DNA of 64,000 bases from Haloplanus vescus (GCF_900107665.1 NZ_FNQT01000001.1:660398-724397), one strand, 5' to 3'. Positions 42,026 to 51,458 are shown, counted from the stretch's first letter. Notes: a model not told the origin generated them from the letters alone. Made by a program: numbers and translations.

Positions 42026-42400
42026 CTAGTCGTGACAGCAGCCGCCGGCCTCGCCGCCGAAGTCGACCGCCAGCGGCTCGGAGATGGCGCGGTTGACGGC
42101 TTCGAGCTGGTTCTGGAGCGCCTCCTGTGCGTTCAGGTACTCCTCCATCACAGGCATGGTGTGGAGTTCGTTCTGGGCCTGCTGGAGTTTGCCGATGTCG
42201 GATTGGGTCGCCTCGCCCGTCTCGCGGGCGGCGACGAATTCGTCGCGGAGTCGCTCGACCTCTGCAATCTTCTCTTGGGCTTCGTCGTCGTTCTCGACGG
42301 CTGCCTTCGCCTCCTCGAATCGCTGGTACGCGGGCGTGTCGGCGATTTCCTCGCCGAGTTCGTGACCGAGGTCCTCGAGCTTCGAGACGTTCGTGCTCAT
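42026..42400 (-). CDS. YlbF/YmcA-family helical protein with C-terminal Cys pair
   Basis: This 124-residue, all-helical protein matches the Com_YlbF family (EIADTPAYQRFEEAKAAVENDDEAQEKI, then ELHTMPVMEEYLNAQEALQNQLEAVNRAI). Bacillus members (RicA/YmcA, RicF/YlbF) form a complex influencing RNA processing and development and can bind Fe-S clusters. Here the tail GGEAGGCCHD has two cysteines and a His that could bind metal. ATG 42400 was chosen; the start is divergent from hyuA at 42492. The role in archaea is unknown. Confidence 0.8.
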   Translation of the reverse strand: MSTNVSKLEDLGHELGEEIADTPAYQRFEEAKAAVENDDEAQEKIAEVERLRDEFVAARETGEATQSDIGKLQQAQNELHTMPVMEEYLNAQEALQNQLEAVNRAISEPLAVDFGGEAGGCCHD

Positions 42401-42491
42401 GTCTCTCTCTCGTCGCGCCAGTCGCTTCAATTTGCCGCCTCGCTGGCCGGGGAAGCCGGATTTATCAGCCCCACTGCCGTGGCCCCTCGAT

Positions 42492-44525
42492 ATGGAAGCC
42501 GACACTCGAATCGGGGTCGACGTCGGCGGGACGTTCACGGACGTCGTCGTCGCCACCGAGTCGGGCCTCTCGATGCTGAAGGTGCCGTCGACGCCGGCCG
42601 CCCCGGACCGCGGCGTCCTCGACGGCCTCGACGCCGCGCGCGACACCACCGGCGTCGACCCGTCGGACGTGACCTTCTTCGGTCACGGAACCACCGTCGC
42701 CACCAACGCGCTCTTGGAACGCGAGTGGGCCGAGACGGCGCTCGTGACGACCGAGGGCTTTCGCGACGCGGTCGAAATCGGCCGCCAGACTCGACCGAGT
42801 CTCTACGACCTCAACGCGGAGAAACCGGCGCCAATCGTCGAACGCCACCGCCGACACGAGGTGCCAGAACGCCTCGACCGACGGGGCGAAGTCGTCACGC
42901 CATTCGACGAGTCGGCGGCCCGCGAGGTAGCGGAGCGGATTGCCGAGGGCGACGCCGAAAGCGTCGCCGTCGCCTTCCTCTTCGCGTTCGAGGACGACGC
43001 CCACGAGCGACGGATGCGCGACCTGCTGGTCGAGGCGGGCGTCGAGGGCGAGATATCGCTGTCGAGTGAGGTGCTCCCCGAGATTCGGGAGTACGAACGC
43101 ACGCTCGCGACGGCCATCAACGCGGCGCTCAAGCCGGTGATGAACCGCTATCTCGGCCGACTGGAGGAGGGCGTCGCCGACGCTGGCGTGCCCGCGCCGG
43201 TGAAGGTGATGCAGTCGAACGGCGGCGTCGCTTCGGCGGCGGCCACGCGAGATCGCCCGGTGAACACGTTGCTCTCGGGGCCGGCAGCGGGCGTCCGGGG
43301 CGCCGCCCACGTCGCCGGCGCGGCGGGGTTCGACGACGTACTCACGATGGACATGGGCGGCACCTCGTGTGACGTGTCGCTGGTTCGGGACGGCGACCCC
43401 GTCGTCACGACGGAGGGGCAGGTGGGCGACTACCCCGTCACCGTCCCAATGGTCGACGTGCACACCATCGGTGCGGGCGGTGGCTCGGTCGCGTGGGTCG
43501 ACGAAGGCGGGAGCCTCCGCGTCGGGCCGAAGTCCGCGGGCGCCGACCCCGGCCCGGTCTGTTACGGTCGGGGCGGGACGGAGCCGACAGTCACGGACGC
43601 CCACTGCCTCCTCGGGCGCATCGACCCCGACGCCTTCTTCGAGGGGAGCGCCGACGAGGCGGCGGTCCGCGACGCAGTGGCGGCGCAGGTGGCCGACCCC
43701 CTCGGCCTGAGCGTCGCGGAGGCGGCCCAGGGTATCGTCGACATCGCCAACGCGAACATGGAACGCGCTCTGCGGGTGGTGTCGGTCGAACGCGGCCACG
43801 ACCCGCGGGACCTCTCCCTCGTCGCCTACGGCGGCGCGGGCCCGCTTCACGCCGCAGAACTCGCGGCCGAACTCGACGTGCCGCGGGTCGTCGTTCCGCA
43901 GACGGCGGGCGTCCTCTCCGCGCACGGCCTCCTCATCAGCGACGCCGTCTACGAGGAGGGCGTCTCCGCGGTCCGCCCGTGGAGTGAGGTCGACCCTGCC
44001 GACCTGACGGAACGCTTCGAGTCGATGGCAGCGGAAGGACGGGAGCGTCTGGCTGCGGAGGGGTATCCGCCCGACCGGCGGCGCTTCGAGCGCGCGGTCG
44101 ACCTTCGGTACCGCGGCCAGTCCTTCGACCTTCGGGTGCCGGTGCCCGAGGGCCGACTCGACGCCGACGCGCTCTCGACCGTCGCCGACCGCTTCCACGA
44201 GCGCCACGAGCGACGGTACGGGCACGCCTCGCCGGACGAACCCGTCGAACTCGTGACGGTCCGCCTGCGCTCGCGGGGCGTCGTCGACCCCCCGGAGTTG
44301 GCGGTGACGGGAGACGGTGAGACAGAGCCCGACCCGGGGACGACGCGGACGGCGAGGTTCGACGGCGACGCAATCGAGACGCCGGTGTACGACCGCGGGA
44401 CGCTCGCACCCGGTGCGACCCTCGACGGGCCGGCAGTCGTCGAGGGCGGCGAGACGACCGTCGTCGTGCCGCCAGCGGCGAGCGCACACGTCGACGACTG
44501 GGGGAACGTGGTGGTGGAGCCATGA
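42492..44525 (+). CDS. hyuA: Hydantoinase/oxoprolinase subunit A
   Basis: This 677-residue protein is the ATP-binding half of the N-methylhydantoinase/5-oxoprolinase family, which couples ATP cleavage to ring opening of hydantoins or oxoproline. The N-terminal actin-like ATPase motif is RIGVDVGGTFTDVVV; GHGTTVATNALLER, VMQSNGG, TMDMGGTSCDVSL and GPLHAAELAAEL are further family blocks. ATG 42492 gives the canonical start. The stop overlaps the hyuB start (ATGA), so the two subunits are translationally coupled. Confidence 0.93.
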   Translation: MEADTRIGVDVGGTFTDVVVATESGLSMLKVPSTPAAPDRGVLDGLDAARDTTGVDPSDVTFFGHGTTVATNALLEREWAETALVTTEGFRDAVEIGRQTRPSLYDLNAEKPAPIVERHRRHEVPERLDRRGEVVTPFDESAAREVAERIAEGDAESVAVAFLFAFEDDAHERRMRDLLVEAGVEGEISLSSEVLPEIREYERTLATAINAALKPVMNRYLGRLEEGVADAGVPAPVKVMQSNGGVASAAATRDRPVNTLLSGPAAGVRGAAHVAGAAGFDDVLTMDMGGTSCDVSLVRDGDPVVTTEGQVGDYPVTVPMVDVHTIGAGGGSVAWVDEGGSLRVGPKSAGADPGPVCYGRGGTEPTVTDAHCLLGRIDPDAFFEGSADEAAVRDAVAAQVADPLGLSVAEAAQGIVDIANANMERALRVVSVERGHDPRDLSLVAYGGAGPLHAAELAAELDVPRVVVPQTAGVLSAHGLLISDAVYEEGVSAVRPWSEVDPADLTERFESMAAEGRERLAAEGYPPDRRRFERAVDLRYRGQSFDLRVPVPEGRLDADALSTVADRFHERHERRYGHASPDEPVELVTVRLRSRGVVDPPELAVTGDGETEPDPGTTRTARFDGDAIETPVYDRGTLAPGATLDGPAVVEGGETTVVVPPAASAHVDDWGNVVVEP

Positions 44526-46237
44526 CGGCCGTCGACCCCGTGACGCTGGAGGTACTTCGCAACGCCTGCGTCGCCGTCGCCGAGGAGATGAACGCGACGC
44601 TCGTGCGGACGAGTTACTCGCCGAACATCAAGGACCGCAAGGACTGCTCGTGTGCGCTGTTCGACGTGGTGGACGACGGCGACGGGCCGGCCGCCGAGAT
44701 GATAAGCCAGGCCGAGAACATCCCGGTCCACCTCGGGGCGATGCCCTACTCCGTCGCCGCGGCCATCGAGGCGTTCCCGCCGGAAGAACTGCACGCCGGC
44801 GACGCCATCCTCCTGAACGATCCCTTCCACGGCGGCGCCCACCTGCCAGACATGACGCTCGTGACGCCAGTCTTCGTCGACGGCGAGCTGGTCGCCGTCG
44901 CGGCCAACCGCGCCCACCACGCGGACGTGGGCGGGGGGCGCGCCGGCAGCGTCGCCGCCGACTCGACCGAAATCTATCAGGAGGGGCTTCGCGTGCCGCC
45001 CGTGAAACTGTACGAGGGCGGCGACCCCGTCGAGGACGTGTTCGACCTCCTCCTGACGAACGTGCGGACGCCCGACGAGCGCCGGGGCGACTTCCGCGCC
45101 CAGCGAGCGGCCAACCAGACGGCGGTCCGTCGCATCCGGGATATCGTCTCACGTCACGGCCTCGAGACGGTCCGCGCGGCGACGGACGAAATCAAAGAGT
45201 ACGGCGAGCGACGGATGCGCGCCGAAATCGACGCGCTCCCCGACGGCACCGTCACCTTCGAGGACTGCCTCGACGACGACGGGCAGGGGACCGAGAACGT
45301 GCGCATCGCCGTCGCGGTGACCGTCGATGGCGACGAGCTCGTCGTGGATTTCGAGGGGACGAGCGAGCAGGTTCGGGGCGCCGTCAACGCGCCACTGGCC
45401 GTCACGGCGAGTGCGACGTACTACGCGGTGCGCTGTGTGACCGACCCCGACGTGCCGCCGAACGCGGGGACGTATCGCCCCGTCGAGATTCGGGCGCCGG
45501 CGGGCACCGTCGTCAACGCGACGCCGCCCGCTGCCGTCGTCGGCGGCAACCTCGAAGTCTCTCAGCGCGTGACGGACGCGTTACTGGGCGCGTTCGGCGA
45601 GGAGGCCCCGGAGCGCTCCGTCGCCGCCGCGCAGGGGACGATGAACAGCGTCACCTTCGGCGGGACGGACCGCGACGGCGAGACGTTCGCCTTCTACGAG
45701 ACCATCGGCGGCGGCTACGGCGGCCGAGCAAGTGGGGACGGGATGGACGGCGTCCACGCTCACATGAGCAACACGCTCAACACGCCCGCGGAGGTGCTCG
45801 AAACCACCTATCCCGTCCGGGTCCGAGCGTACGCGTTCCGCGAGGACTCCGGCGGCGATGGCGAGTTCCGGGGCGGCCTCGGCCTGCGTCGAGATATCGA
45901 GGCCCTCGTCGACGACGTGGCGTTCAGCCTCCTCGCCGACCGGCGGCGCCACTCGCCGTACGGCCTCGCGGGTGGGGGCGACGGCGCTCCGGGCGAGGAC
46001 TACCTGCAGAAGGCTTCTGGCGAGACCGAGCGCATCCTGGCCAAATCGACACACGACCTCGACGCCGGGGACGTGGTGAGCGTGCGGACGCCCGGCGGCG
46101 GCGGGTACGGCGACCCGGCGGACCGCGACCCCGAGGCGGTGGCGCGAGACTATCGGCTGGGCGTCGTGTCCGCGGAAACGGTTCGAACGGCGTACGGGCT
46201 GGACCCGGCGGAGTTCGACGCCGCAGGGTCGGAGTGA
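44522..46237 (+). CDS. hyuB: Hydantoinase/oxoprolinase subunit B
   Basis: This 571-residue partner of HyuA has the family N terminus (VDPVTLEVLRNACVAVAEEMNATLVRTSYSPNIKDRKD) and the conserved HLGAMPYSV and NDPFHGGAHLPDM segments. Near the end are GGDGEFRGGLGLRRDIE and the Gly-rich TPGGGGYGDPADR closing motif. The physiological substrate (hydantoin, 5-oxoproline or an acetone/acetophenone carboxylase-type ketone) cannot be decided from sequence. The ABC importer at 6193-11790 is not linked. No third subunit is present, arguing against acetone carboxylase. Confidence 0.93.
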   Translation: MTAVDPVTLEVLRNACVAVAEEMNATLVRTSYSPNIKDRKDCSCALFDVVDDGDGPAAEMISQAENIPVHLGAMPYSVAAAIEAFPPEELHAGDAILLNDPFHGGAHLPDMTLVTPVFVDGELVAVAANRAHHADVGGGRAGSVAADSTEIYQEGLRVPPVKLYEGGDPVEDVFDLLLTNVRTPDERRGDFRAQRAANQTAVRRIRDIVSRHGLETVRAATDEIKEYGERRMRAEIDALPDGTVTFEDCLDDDGQGTENVRIAVAVTVDGDELVVDFEGTSEQVRGAVNAPLAVTASATYYAVRCVTDPDVPPNAGTYRPVEIRAPAGTVVNATPPAAVVGGNLEVSQRVTDALLGAFGEEAPERSVAAAQGTMNSVTFGGTDRDGETFAFYETIGGGYGGRASGDGMDGVHAHMSNTLNTPAEVLETTYPVRVRAYAFREDSGGDGEFRGGLGLRRDIEALVDDVAFSLLADRRRHSPYGLAGGGDGAPGEDYLQKASGETERILAKSTHDLDAGDVVSVRTPGGGGYGDPADRDPEAVARDYRLGVVSAETVRTAYGLDPAEFDAAGSE

Positions 46238-46239
46238 AC

Positions 46240-46905
46240 TCAGTGCGGGAAGTCGGTCCAACTGGTGTCGACGCCCGGTAGCCCGCGGACGCGGAGTTCG
46301 CGGTCGCCGTCGGTCTCTCGAAGCTCGATAACGACATCGAAAATCGAGGTGACGACGTTGACGAACTGTTCGTCGTGTGTGCTGGGGTCGAGCGTGAAGA
46401 CGCCGAGATAGCCGGCCGCGCTCGTCCGACGAGAGAGGACGTGCATGAACGAGAACGTGCGCTCGCTATCGACGTACTGGAGGAGCGTCGAGATGGAGAG
46501 AAACCCCAGTCGAAGGCGGTCCGGCGTCCCCATCTGCTCGACCGCTTGGGTGAACGCGACGCCCATGCCGGTGAGGTCGGCGGGCGAGTTGACGCGGTGA
46601 ATCGCGGGGTCGTCGTCGCCCGGCGCGCCCGTGGCGTCGACGACGCGGACGGCGTCGGGGGCGAACGAGACTCCGCGGTCGCCGAGCTGCGTCTGGATGC
46701 GCTGGGCGGGGTCGTCCGTCGTCATCACGACGACAGGGTCCATCGCGTCGGAGTCGGGGGCGAGCAAGTCGAAGACGAGCTGTCGCTTCCCGGACATTGA
46801 CGGGCCGGACACCAGCACGTTCAAGCCAGGGTCGAGTTCGTCGACGCCGGCCGGGAGGGCGTCGGAAACCGGGTAGGGACCGGGCTGGGCGTCGCCGTCA
46901 GCCAT
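46240..46905 (-). CDS. RecA-superfamily (KaiC-like) protein with partial P-loop
   Basis: This protein of about 221 residues is a paralogue of the one at 40727-41353. Its nucleotide-binding loop GPSMSGKRQL keeps Gly-Lys but lacks the final Thr/Ser of a strict Walker A. A Walker B-like strand is LRLGFLSIST. The RecA-type core runs to about 200, followed by VRGLPGVDTSW. ATG 46905 is the conservative start; a GTG at 46968 would add 21 basic residues and sits closer to a TATA-like GTTTAATT near 47020. It is convergent with hyuB, 2 bases apart. Confidence 0.72.
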   Translation of the reverse strand: MADGDAQPGPYPVSDALPAGVDELDPGLNVLVSGPSMSGKRQLVFDLLAPDSDAMDPVVVMTTDDPAQRIQTQLGDRGVSFAPDAVRVVDATGAPGDDDPAIHRVNSPADLTGMGVAFTQAVEQMGTPDRLRLGFLSISTLLQYVDSERTFSFMHVLSRRTSAAGYLGVFTLDPSTHDEQFVNVVTSIFDVVIELRETDGDRELRVRGLPGVDTSWTDFPH

Positions 46906-47067
46906 CGCGCGGCCCCCGTAGCGCCGCCGCTGATACCTGCCGGTCGTCAGCCCCCCGAACAGTCCCACCCTCTGTCCAATTCATGTTCGGCACCTACCAC
47001 TCTAGGCGGGACGCGCACAATTAAACCCTCTTGCCACCAGGGAGGTCGGAACGGGCATGCGGTGGCG

Positions 47068-48195
47068 TCAGCCGAGCTCCTCCGTAACGAGTTCGGCCGC
47101 ACGGCTGACAGCACCGATAGAGGAGAGGTGGCCGGCGCCAACGGAGGCTTTCATCGCGCGCGCCGCCGCGCCAGTGAACACCTTCGGGCCGACGGTGGCC
47201 ACGGCGTCGTCGCCGACGGACGCAATCCATCCCGGCGCGTCGAACCGGAAGGGGTCGAGTCGTGGCTCGAAGCCGTCGGCGTCGGCCAGCGACGCGCGCA
47301 CGAGACGGTCGATGTTCGTCGCAGCGACGCGTGCCTCGCGGATGGCGGCGGCGGCGCTCGCGGGGACGGCCTCGCCGTCGGCGTCGACGACGCGGGCTGC
47401 GTCGCCGACGGCAAAGGTGTGGTCGTCGAGACGGAGGTCACGCCGGACGACCGGCCGGTCGCCGTCGGTGGCGTCCGGGCCGCGGATGCCGCCGGTCCAC
47501 ACGAAGACGTCGTAGGGTATCGTCTCGTCGCCGAGTTCGACGGCCTCTGCCGTGGCGCCGCTGACGCTCGTGCCCGTGCGGACGGTGACCCCGGCGGCGT
47601 CGAGAGCGTCGCGGACGGCCGTCTGGAACGCCTCGGGGAAGGCCGGCGCGACCGTCGGTTGCTGTTCGAGCAACGTCACGTCGAGGGCGGCGTCCTCGTC
47701 GTCGGCAAGGGCCGCGAGTTCGCCGGCGACCTGGACGCCCGAGAGGCCGGCGCCACCGACGACTGCCCGGCCGTCGGCGTCACAGGCGTCGAGGGCCGCG
47801 TCGCGGACGGCGCGAGCGTGGTCGAGGCGCTTGAGCGGCAGTCCGTGTTCGGCGACGCCCGGCAGGTCGTAGAAGGCGGTTTCGGCGCCGAGACAGACCG
47901 CGGCGTAGTCGTAGTCGATGGCGTCTCCACCGGCGAGGTGGACCCGTCGTTCGTCGCGGTCCAGTCGCTCGACGCGAGCGGTTCGAATCGTCGCGCGGTC
48001 CAGTACTTCGTCGAGGGGGACGGTGATGGCGTCGGCGACGGACGGGTATCGGACGACGCGGTGGAGTTCGTGCTGGACGAGGTGGCTGTCGGATTCGTCG
48101 ACAATGACGATGTCGGCCGTCTCGGGGAGGCGGCGTTCGAGGCGACGAGCGAGCGTGAGGCCGGCATATCCGGCACCGAGGACGACAACGCGCAT
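47068..48195 (-). CDS. NAD(P)/FAD-dependent oxidoreductase, NDH-2-like
   Basis: This 375-residue flavoprotein has two dinucleotide-binding folds: FAD at VVVLGAGYAGLTLAR (3-17) and NAD(P)H at AVVGGAGLSGVQVAGELA (about 144-161). The FAD-binding HTFAVGDAARV motif follows at about 260-275. This layout matches type II NADH dehydrogenase, which passes electrons to quinone without proton pumping. Similarity also covers sulfide:quinone reductases, but the paired Cys expected there are absent. A C-terminal membrane-binding helix is not obvious. Confidence 0.82.
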   Translation of the reverse strand: MRVVVLGAGYAGLTLARRLERRLPETADIVIVDESDSHLVQHELHRVVRYPSVADAITVPLDEVLDRATIRTARVERLDRDERRVHLAGGDAIDYDYAAVCLGAETAFYDLPGVAEHGLPLKRLDHARAVRDAALDACDADGRAVVGGAGLSGVQVAGELAALADDEDAALDVTLLEQQPTVAPAFPEAFQTAVRDALDAAGVTVRTGTSVSGATAEAVELGDETIPYDVFVWTGGIRGPDATDGDRPVVRRDLRLDDHTFAVGDAARVVDADGEAVPASAAAAIREARVAATNIDRLVRASLADADGFEPRLDPFRFDAPGWIASVGDDAVATVGPKVFTGAAARAMKASVGAGHLSSIGAVSRAAELVTEELG

Positions 48196-48269
48196 ACTGG
48201 ACGCTTGGACCGCAGGGCAAAGAAGGGTCGGAGCGGGGTTTATGTGCGGCCGGCGTCAGGACCGAACTA

Positions 48270-48797
48270 ATGGCTATCGACGGCTTCGTCTGCTGGACGG
48301 CGCACGCAGTCGACGACTCGGCGGAGTTGCGGCGCGTCCTTGACGCCCAGTTGCCGGCGGGGAGCCGCGCCGTCGCCGACGCACAGAGCGCGGGACTGCT
48401 GGAGGGGACGCGACTCCGCGCGCCGGGACTGGCTGCGGCCCACGAGTTCGCCGAACAGAGCGGCCTCCCGATGTCGGGACCGACCGACGCCATCGCCGAC
48501 TTCACGGCGCTGCTCGACGGACTCGACACGGCGGCCGAAGAGGGACGACGGTTCGAACCCGACGCCATTCCCGAGGGGTTCGAGTCGATTACGCCCTCGA
48601 TAGACCGCTACGACCGCTCGTATCACACGGTCAACGTCGCCAAGGAGTACCCCTCGGGGGCAACGGTCGAACTCAACTACCGCTCGCGGGACCCGAGTCA
48701 CGGCGAGGAGCGAAAGCCGAACGTCTCCAACGGCATCCTGTGGCTCCGCGGGACGGACGCCGCCTACGAACACCACACCGAGTGGGAAGAGCGTTAG
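48270..48797 (+). CDS. Conserved haloarchaeal protein of unknown function
   Basis: This 175-residue soluble acidic protein has alternating helices and strands. The C-terminal third has several Tyr/His-rich stretches (SIDRYDRSYHTVNVAKEYPSGATVELNYRSRDP and NGILWLRGTDAAYEHH). No signal, membrane helix or known catalytic motif is seen. It overlaps the convergent mevalonate-pathway gene by 4 bases at their stops. Confidence 0.65.
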   Translation: MAIDGFVCWTAHAVDDSAELRRVLDAQLPAGSRAVADAQSAGLLEGTRLRAPGLAAAHEFAEQSGLPMSGPTDAIADFTALLDGLDTAAEEGRRFEPDAIPEGFESITPSIDRYDRSYHTVNVAKEYPSGATVELNYRSRDPSHGEERKPNVSNGILWLRGTDAAYEHHTEWEER

Positions 48798-49762
48798 AAG
48801 AGCGCGTCGCTCTCGGGGCGCACCTCGGCGGGGCCGCCGACCTCCCACACCTCGGTTTCGACGCCGCAGTCGGCGACGGCGGATTCGACGCGGTCGACGT
48901 ACTCCTCGGTCGTGTTGACGTAGACGCTGGCGCCGGTGTCGGTCGAGAAGTAGACGGGCACGTCCTCCTTGCGGAGCGCGCGGACGGCGTTGAACACGGC
49001 GAGCGTGCGTGGCTGCCAGTACACCCAGCCCGCGGGCCCGGTCATCGTCGTCGCGGCGAGGGAGAGCGAGTCGTGTTCGGCGAGTTCGAACGTCCGCTGG
49101 AAGTCGCCCGCGCGGAGCGCGTCACGCATCTCGGCAATCTGTTCGTGGATGTGGGCGAGGCGTGCCTGGAACATGTGGCTGTCCGCGGCCTCCTCGTGGG
49201 CCTGTTCCGTCTCCTTGTAGGACGGGACGAGGCCGGCAACGATGCGCAGGTCGTCTTCGAGGTCCGTCTCGATGCGCTCGGAGCGACAGTCCTCGTCGTT
49301 GAGGCCGGTGTAGAGCTGCGAGAACGCGCCGGTGACGGCGCGGGCGGCCGAGGAGGAGCCACGGCGAGCGACGGTCGAGATTTCGGGGCGCGTCATGTCG
49401 AGGTCGGCGGCGGCACAGAGCGCCATCGCCGCGGCGGCGAAGCCAGACGACGAGGAGCCGAAGCCAACGTTCGACTGGAAGGAGTTCTCACTCTCCAGGC
49501 GGACGGGGTCGTCGATGTCGGCGAGGGTTCGGACGTGGTCGACGACGGCGTCGATTCGCTCGGCGCCGCGCCCCTCGACGGAGTCGCCGTCGACGACGTA
49601 GACGTCCTCGTCGGTCGCGCCGAACTCGACGGTGGTGGTCGTGCGACTGGGTGCCGTACAGACGCTGATGCTGTCGTGATACGGGAGCCGAAGCTCCGGG
49701 TCGCGCATCCCGTGGTACTTCACCAACCCCTGAATTGGGTGGGCCGTCGCGGTCGCTTTCAT
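48794..49762 (-). CDS. mvaD: Phosphomevalonate decarboxylase (haloarchaeal MvaD type)
   Basis: This 322-residue GHMP-kinase-fold enzyme acts in the archaeal mevalonate pathway to isopentenyl phosphate, feeding ether-lipid and isoprenoid synthesis. The opening TAHPIQGLVKYHGMRDPELRLPYHDSIS and the ATP loop NVGFGSSSSGFAAAAMAL (about 98-115) match the diphosphomevalonate decarboxylase family; S-T-D-T-G-A-S near 279 is the late active-site loop. The Haloferax volcanii homologue was shown to decarboxylate mevalonate 5-phosphate, so that substrate is preferred. ATG 49762 gives the family N terminus; the upstream extension is not supported. Confidence 0.9.
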   Translation of the reverse strand: MKATATAHPIQGLVKYHGMRDPELRLPYHDSISVCTAPSRTTTTVEFGATDEDVYVVDGDSVEGRGAERIDAVVDHVRTLADIDDPVRLESENSFQSNVGFGSSSSGFAAAAMALCAAADLDMTRPEISTVARRGSSSAARAVTGAFSQLYTGLNDEDCRSERIETDLEDDLRIVAGLVPSYKETEQAHEEAADSHMFQARLAHIHEQIAEMRDALRAGDFQRTFELAEHDSLSLAATTMTGPAGWVYWQPRTLAVFNAVRALRKEDVPVYFSTDTGASVYVNTTEEYVDRVESAVADCGVETEVWEVGGPAEVRPESDALF

Positions 49763-49853
49763 GCCTGAACGGGCGTCGGACGGGCGGATAAACGTCCCGG
49801 AACGGGCGAGCGGGCAGCCGAGATTATAAATCGCCCCAGTCCCAGCGAGAGGT

Positions 49854-50726
49854 ATGTCACACGTCTCGCGCCGGCAGTTGCTCGCGGCGATGGGCGCCGT
49901 CGGCGGTGCCGCGCTCGCGGGCTGTTCGACCGACGGCGAGACGACGGCGACGCAAATGGGAACGACGACAGCGACGCCGACAGCCACGGCGACAGCGACG
50001 CCACGGGCCGCCCCCGACGAGACGATTGGATTCGCCGCGATGCTGGAGCGAACCCCGACACATCCCGAGATGGCAGACGAGTCGTACGTCTGGGCGCGCT
50101 ACCTGAACTCCGCGGGCGTGTTCGCGAGCGTCGAGGACGAGAACATCGAGAGCCGCCTCCGCAACGGATGGCTCGGCGCGGGGCCGCCGAAGTACGCCGA
50201 CAGCGACGCCTTCGAACTCGTCCACGTCCAACCGGGCGGCCTCTCGAACGTGACGTTCGGGCGCGGGGACTACGACGCAACCGCGGCGGTCGAGGGGATG
50301 GTCGGCGACGGGTGGGGACAGGAGGGCACTGTGGACGGGTACGACCTACTCACGGGCGGTGGCTACGGGGCGGCAGTCGGCGACCGGCAGTGGATTATCG
50401 TGAGCGACCCGGCGCTGACGCTGGTCGAGCAACTGGTGGCGGCGACCGAGACCGACCCGCTCGTCGACCACCTCGACGCCGTCGACCGGGAGGCGGTGTC
50501 CCGAGCTGCACAGGAGTCGGGGAACTACCGCGTCGTCCAGCGGTCGGTGCCGGGCGACTACGCGGCGGGCATCGCGGTCGATTACGGCGCGTATCGCTAC
50601 CCGGTCGGCGTGTTGCAGTACGGGACGAACCGCGAGTCGCCGTCGTGGGAGCGTGTCGAGCGTCGCTTCCGGACGCAGATTGCGGGCGAGCTCCGCGCGA
50701 CGGATTTCGGCGAGGACTTCGGCTGA
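49854..50726 (+). CDS. Tat-exported lipoprotein of unknown function
   Basis: This 290-residue protein has a twin-arginine signal SRRQLLAAMGAVGGAALAGC with lipobox Cys24, then a Thr/Ala-rich linker (about 30-55) and a soluble extracytoplasmic domain. The domain repeats patterns such as FGRGDYDATAAVEGMVG and LLTGGGYGAAVGDRQWIIVS, but no known enzyme motif. It is divergent from mvaD and upstream of the DUF655 gene. The function is unknown. Confidence 0.75.
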   Translation: MSHVSRRQLLAAMGAVGGAALAGCSTDGETTATQMGTTTATPTATATATPRAAPDETIGFAAMLERTPTHPEMADESYVWARYLNSAGVFASVEDENIESRLRNGWLGAGPPKYADSDAFELVHVQPGGLSNVTFGRGDYDATAAVEGMVGDGWGQEGTVDGYDLLTGGGYGAAVGDRQWIIVSDPALTLVEQLVAATETDPLVDHLDAVDREAVSRAAQESGNYRVVQRSVPGDYAAGIAVDYGAYRYPVGVLQYGTNRESPSWERVERRFRTQIAGELRATDFGEDFG

Positions 50727-50785
50727 CGGCGTCGCGACGCGGGCCGGCCGACCGTTTAAATATCCCGTCGCCGTACACGTGTAGT

Positions 50786-51394
50786 ATGACGACCTCCGAG
50801 AGCGGAGAGGCCAGCGACGACCAGGGCGTCGACGCCGCGGAGGAAGCAGAGCGGACCTACGCGGTCGTACTCGACCACCTGCCCCACGGGCGGCCGGGCG
50901 ACGACCGCCCCCAGTACAAGAAGTCGCCGCTGGCGTACGCACTCGGGGAGTCGGAGTTCCGACTGCTCGAACTCACCCTCGACGACGACGCAGACGTGAG
51001 CATCGGTGACCGAATCGTCCTCGCGCCCGACTCGGAGCGCGAGGCGGTCACGCGCATCCGCGAAGTCGAGTACGACGACCTCTCGAACGCCGCCAACTCG
51101 GAACTCGAATACGGCGTCGAGGAGATCGTCGACCGCCACGAACGGCGGTTCGTGGACTACTACAACGACGCACAGCCCATCACCCTCCGACTCCACCAGC
51201 TCAACCTCCTGCCGGGCATCGGGAAGAAACTCCGCAACGACGTGCTGGACGAACGCAAGCGCCAGCCCTTCGAGAGTTTCGAGGAACTCGAGGAGCGCAT
51301 CGCGGGGCTCCACGACCCGAAGGGCGTCCTCGTCGAGCGGATTCTCGAAGAACTGCGGGACGAGGACCTGAAGTACCGGACGTTCGTCGAGTGA
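50786..51394 (+). CDS. DUF655 putative RNA/DNA-binding protein
   Basis: This 202-residue protein matches the archaeal DUF655 family: an OB-like N-terminal part (YAVVLDHLPHGRPGDDRPQYKKSPLAYALGE) and a helix-hairpin-helix near the C terminus (NLLPGIGKKLRNDVLDERKRQPFESFEEL). ATG 50786 follows a TATA-like TTTAAATATCC. In many archaea this gene lies between the L21e/RpoF genes and ksgA. Here ksgA follows but L21e and RpoF are not upstream. A role in rRNA or translation is inferred from that conserved context. Confidence 0.85.
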   Translation: MTTSESGEASDDQGVDAAEEAERTYAVVLDHLPHGRPGDDRPQYKKSPLAYALGESEFRLLELTLDDDADVSIGDRIVLAPDSEREAVTRIREVEYDDLSNAANSELEYGVEEIVDRHERRFVDYYNDAQPITLRLHQLNLLPGIGKKLRNDVLDERKRQPFESFEELEERIAGLHDPKGVLVERILEELRDEDLKYRTFVE

Positions 51395-51458
51395 CGGCAC
51401 GCGCCGCGCGGCCCCGGAAAACGGGAAATTTACCCCGACTCGCTCGCTATCGAGGACG

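Noticed and set aside
42465-44489. 674-codon frame on the minus strand opposite hyuA
   Set aside because: A very long antisense frame, but rich in Arg/His and lacking family motifs; the plus strand has all the HyuA signatures.
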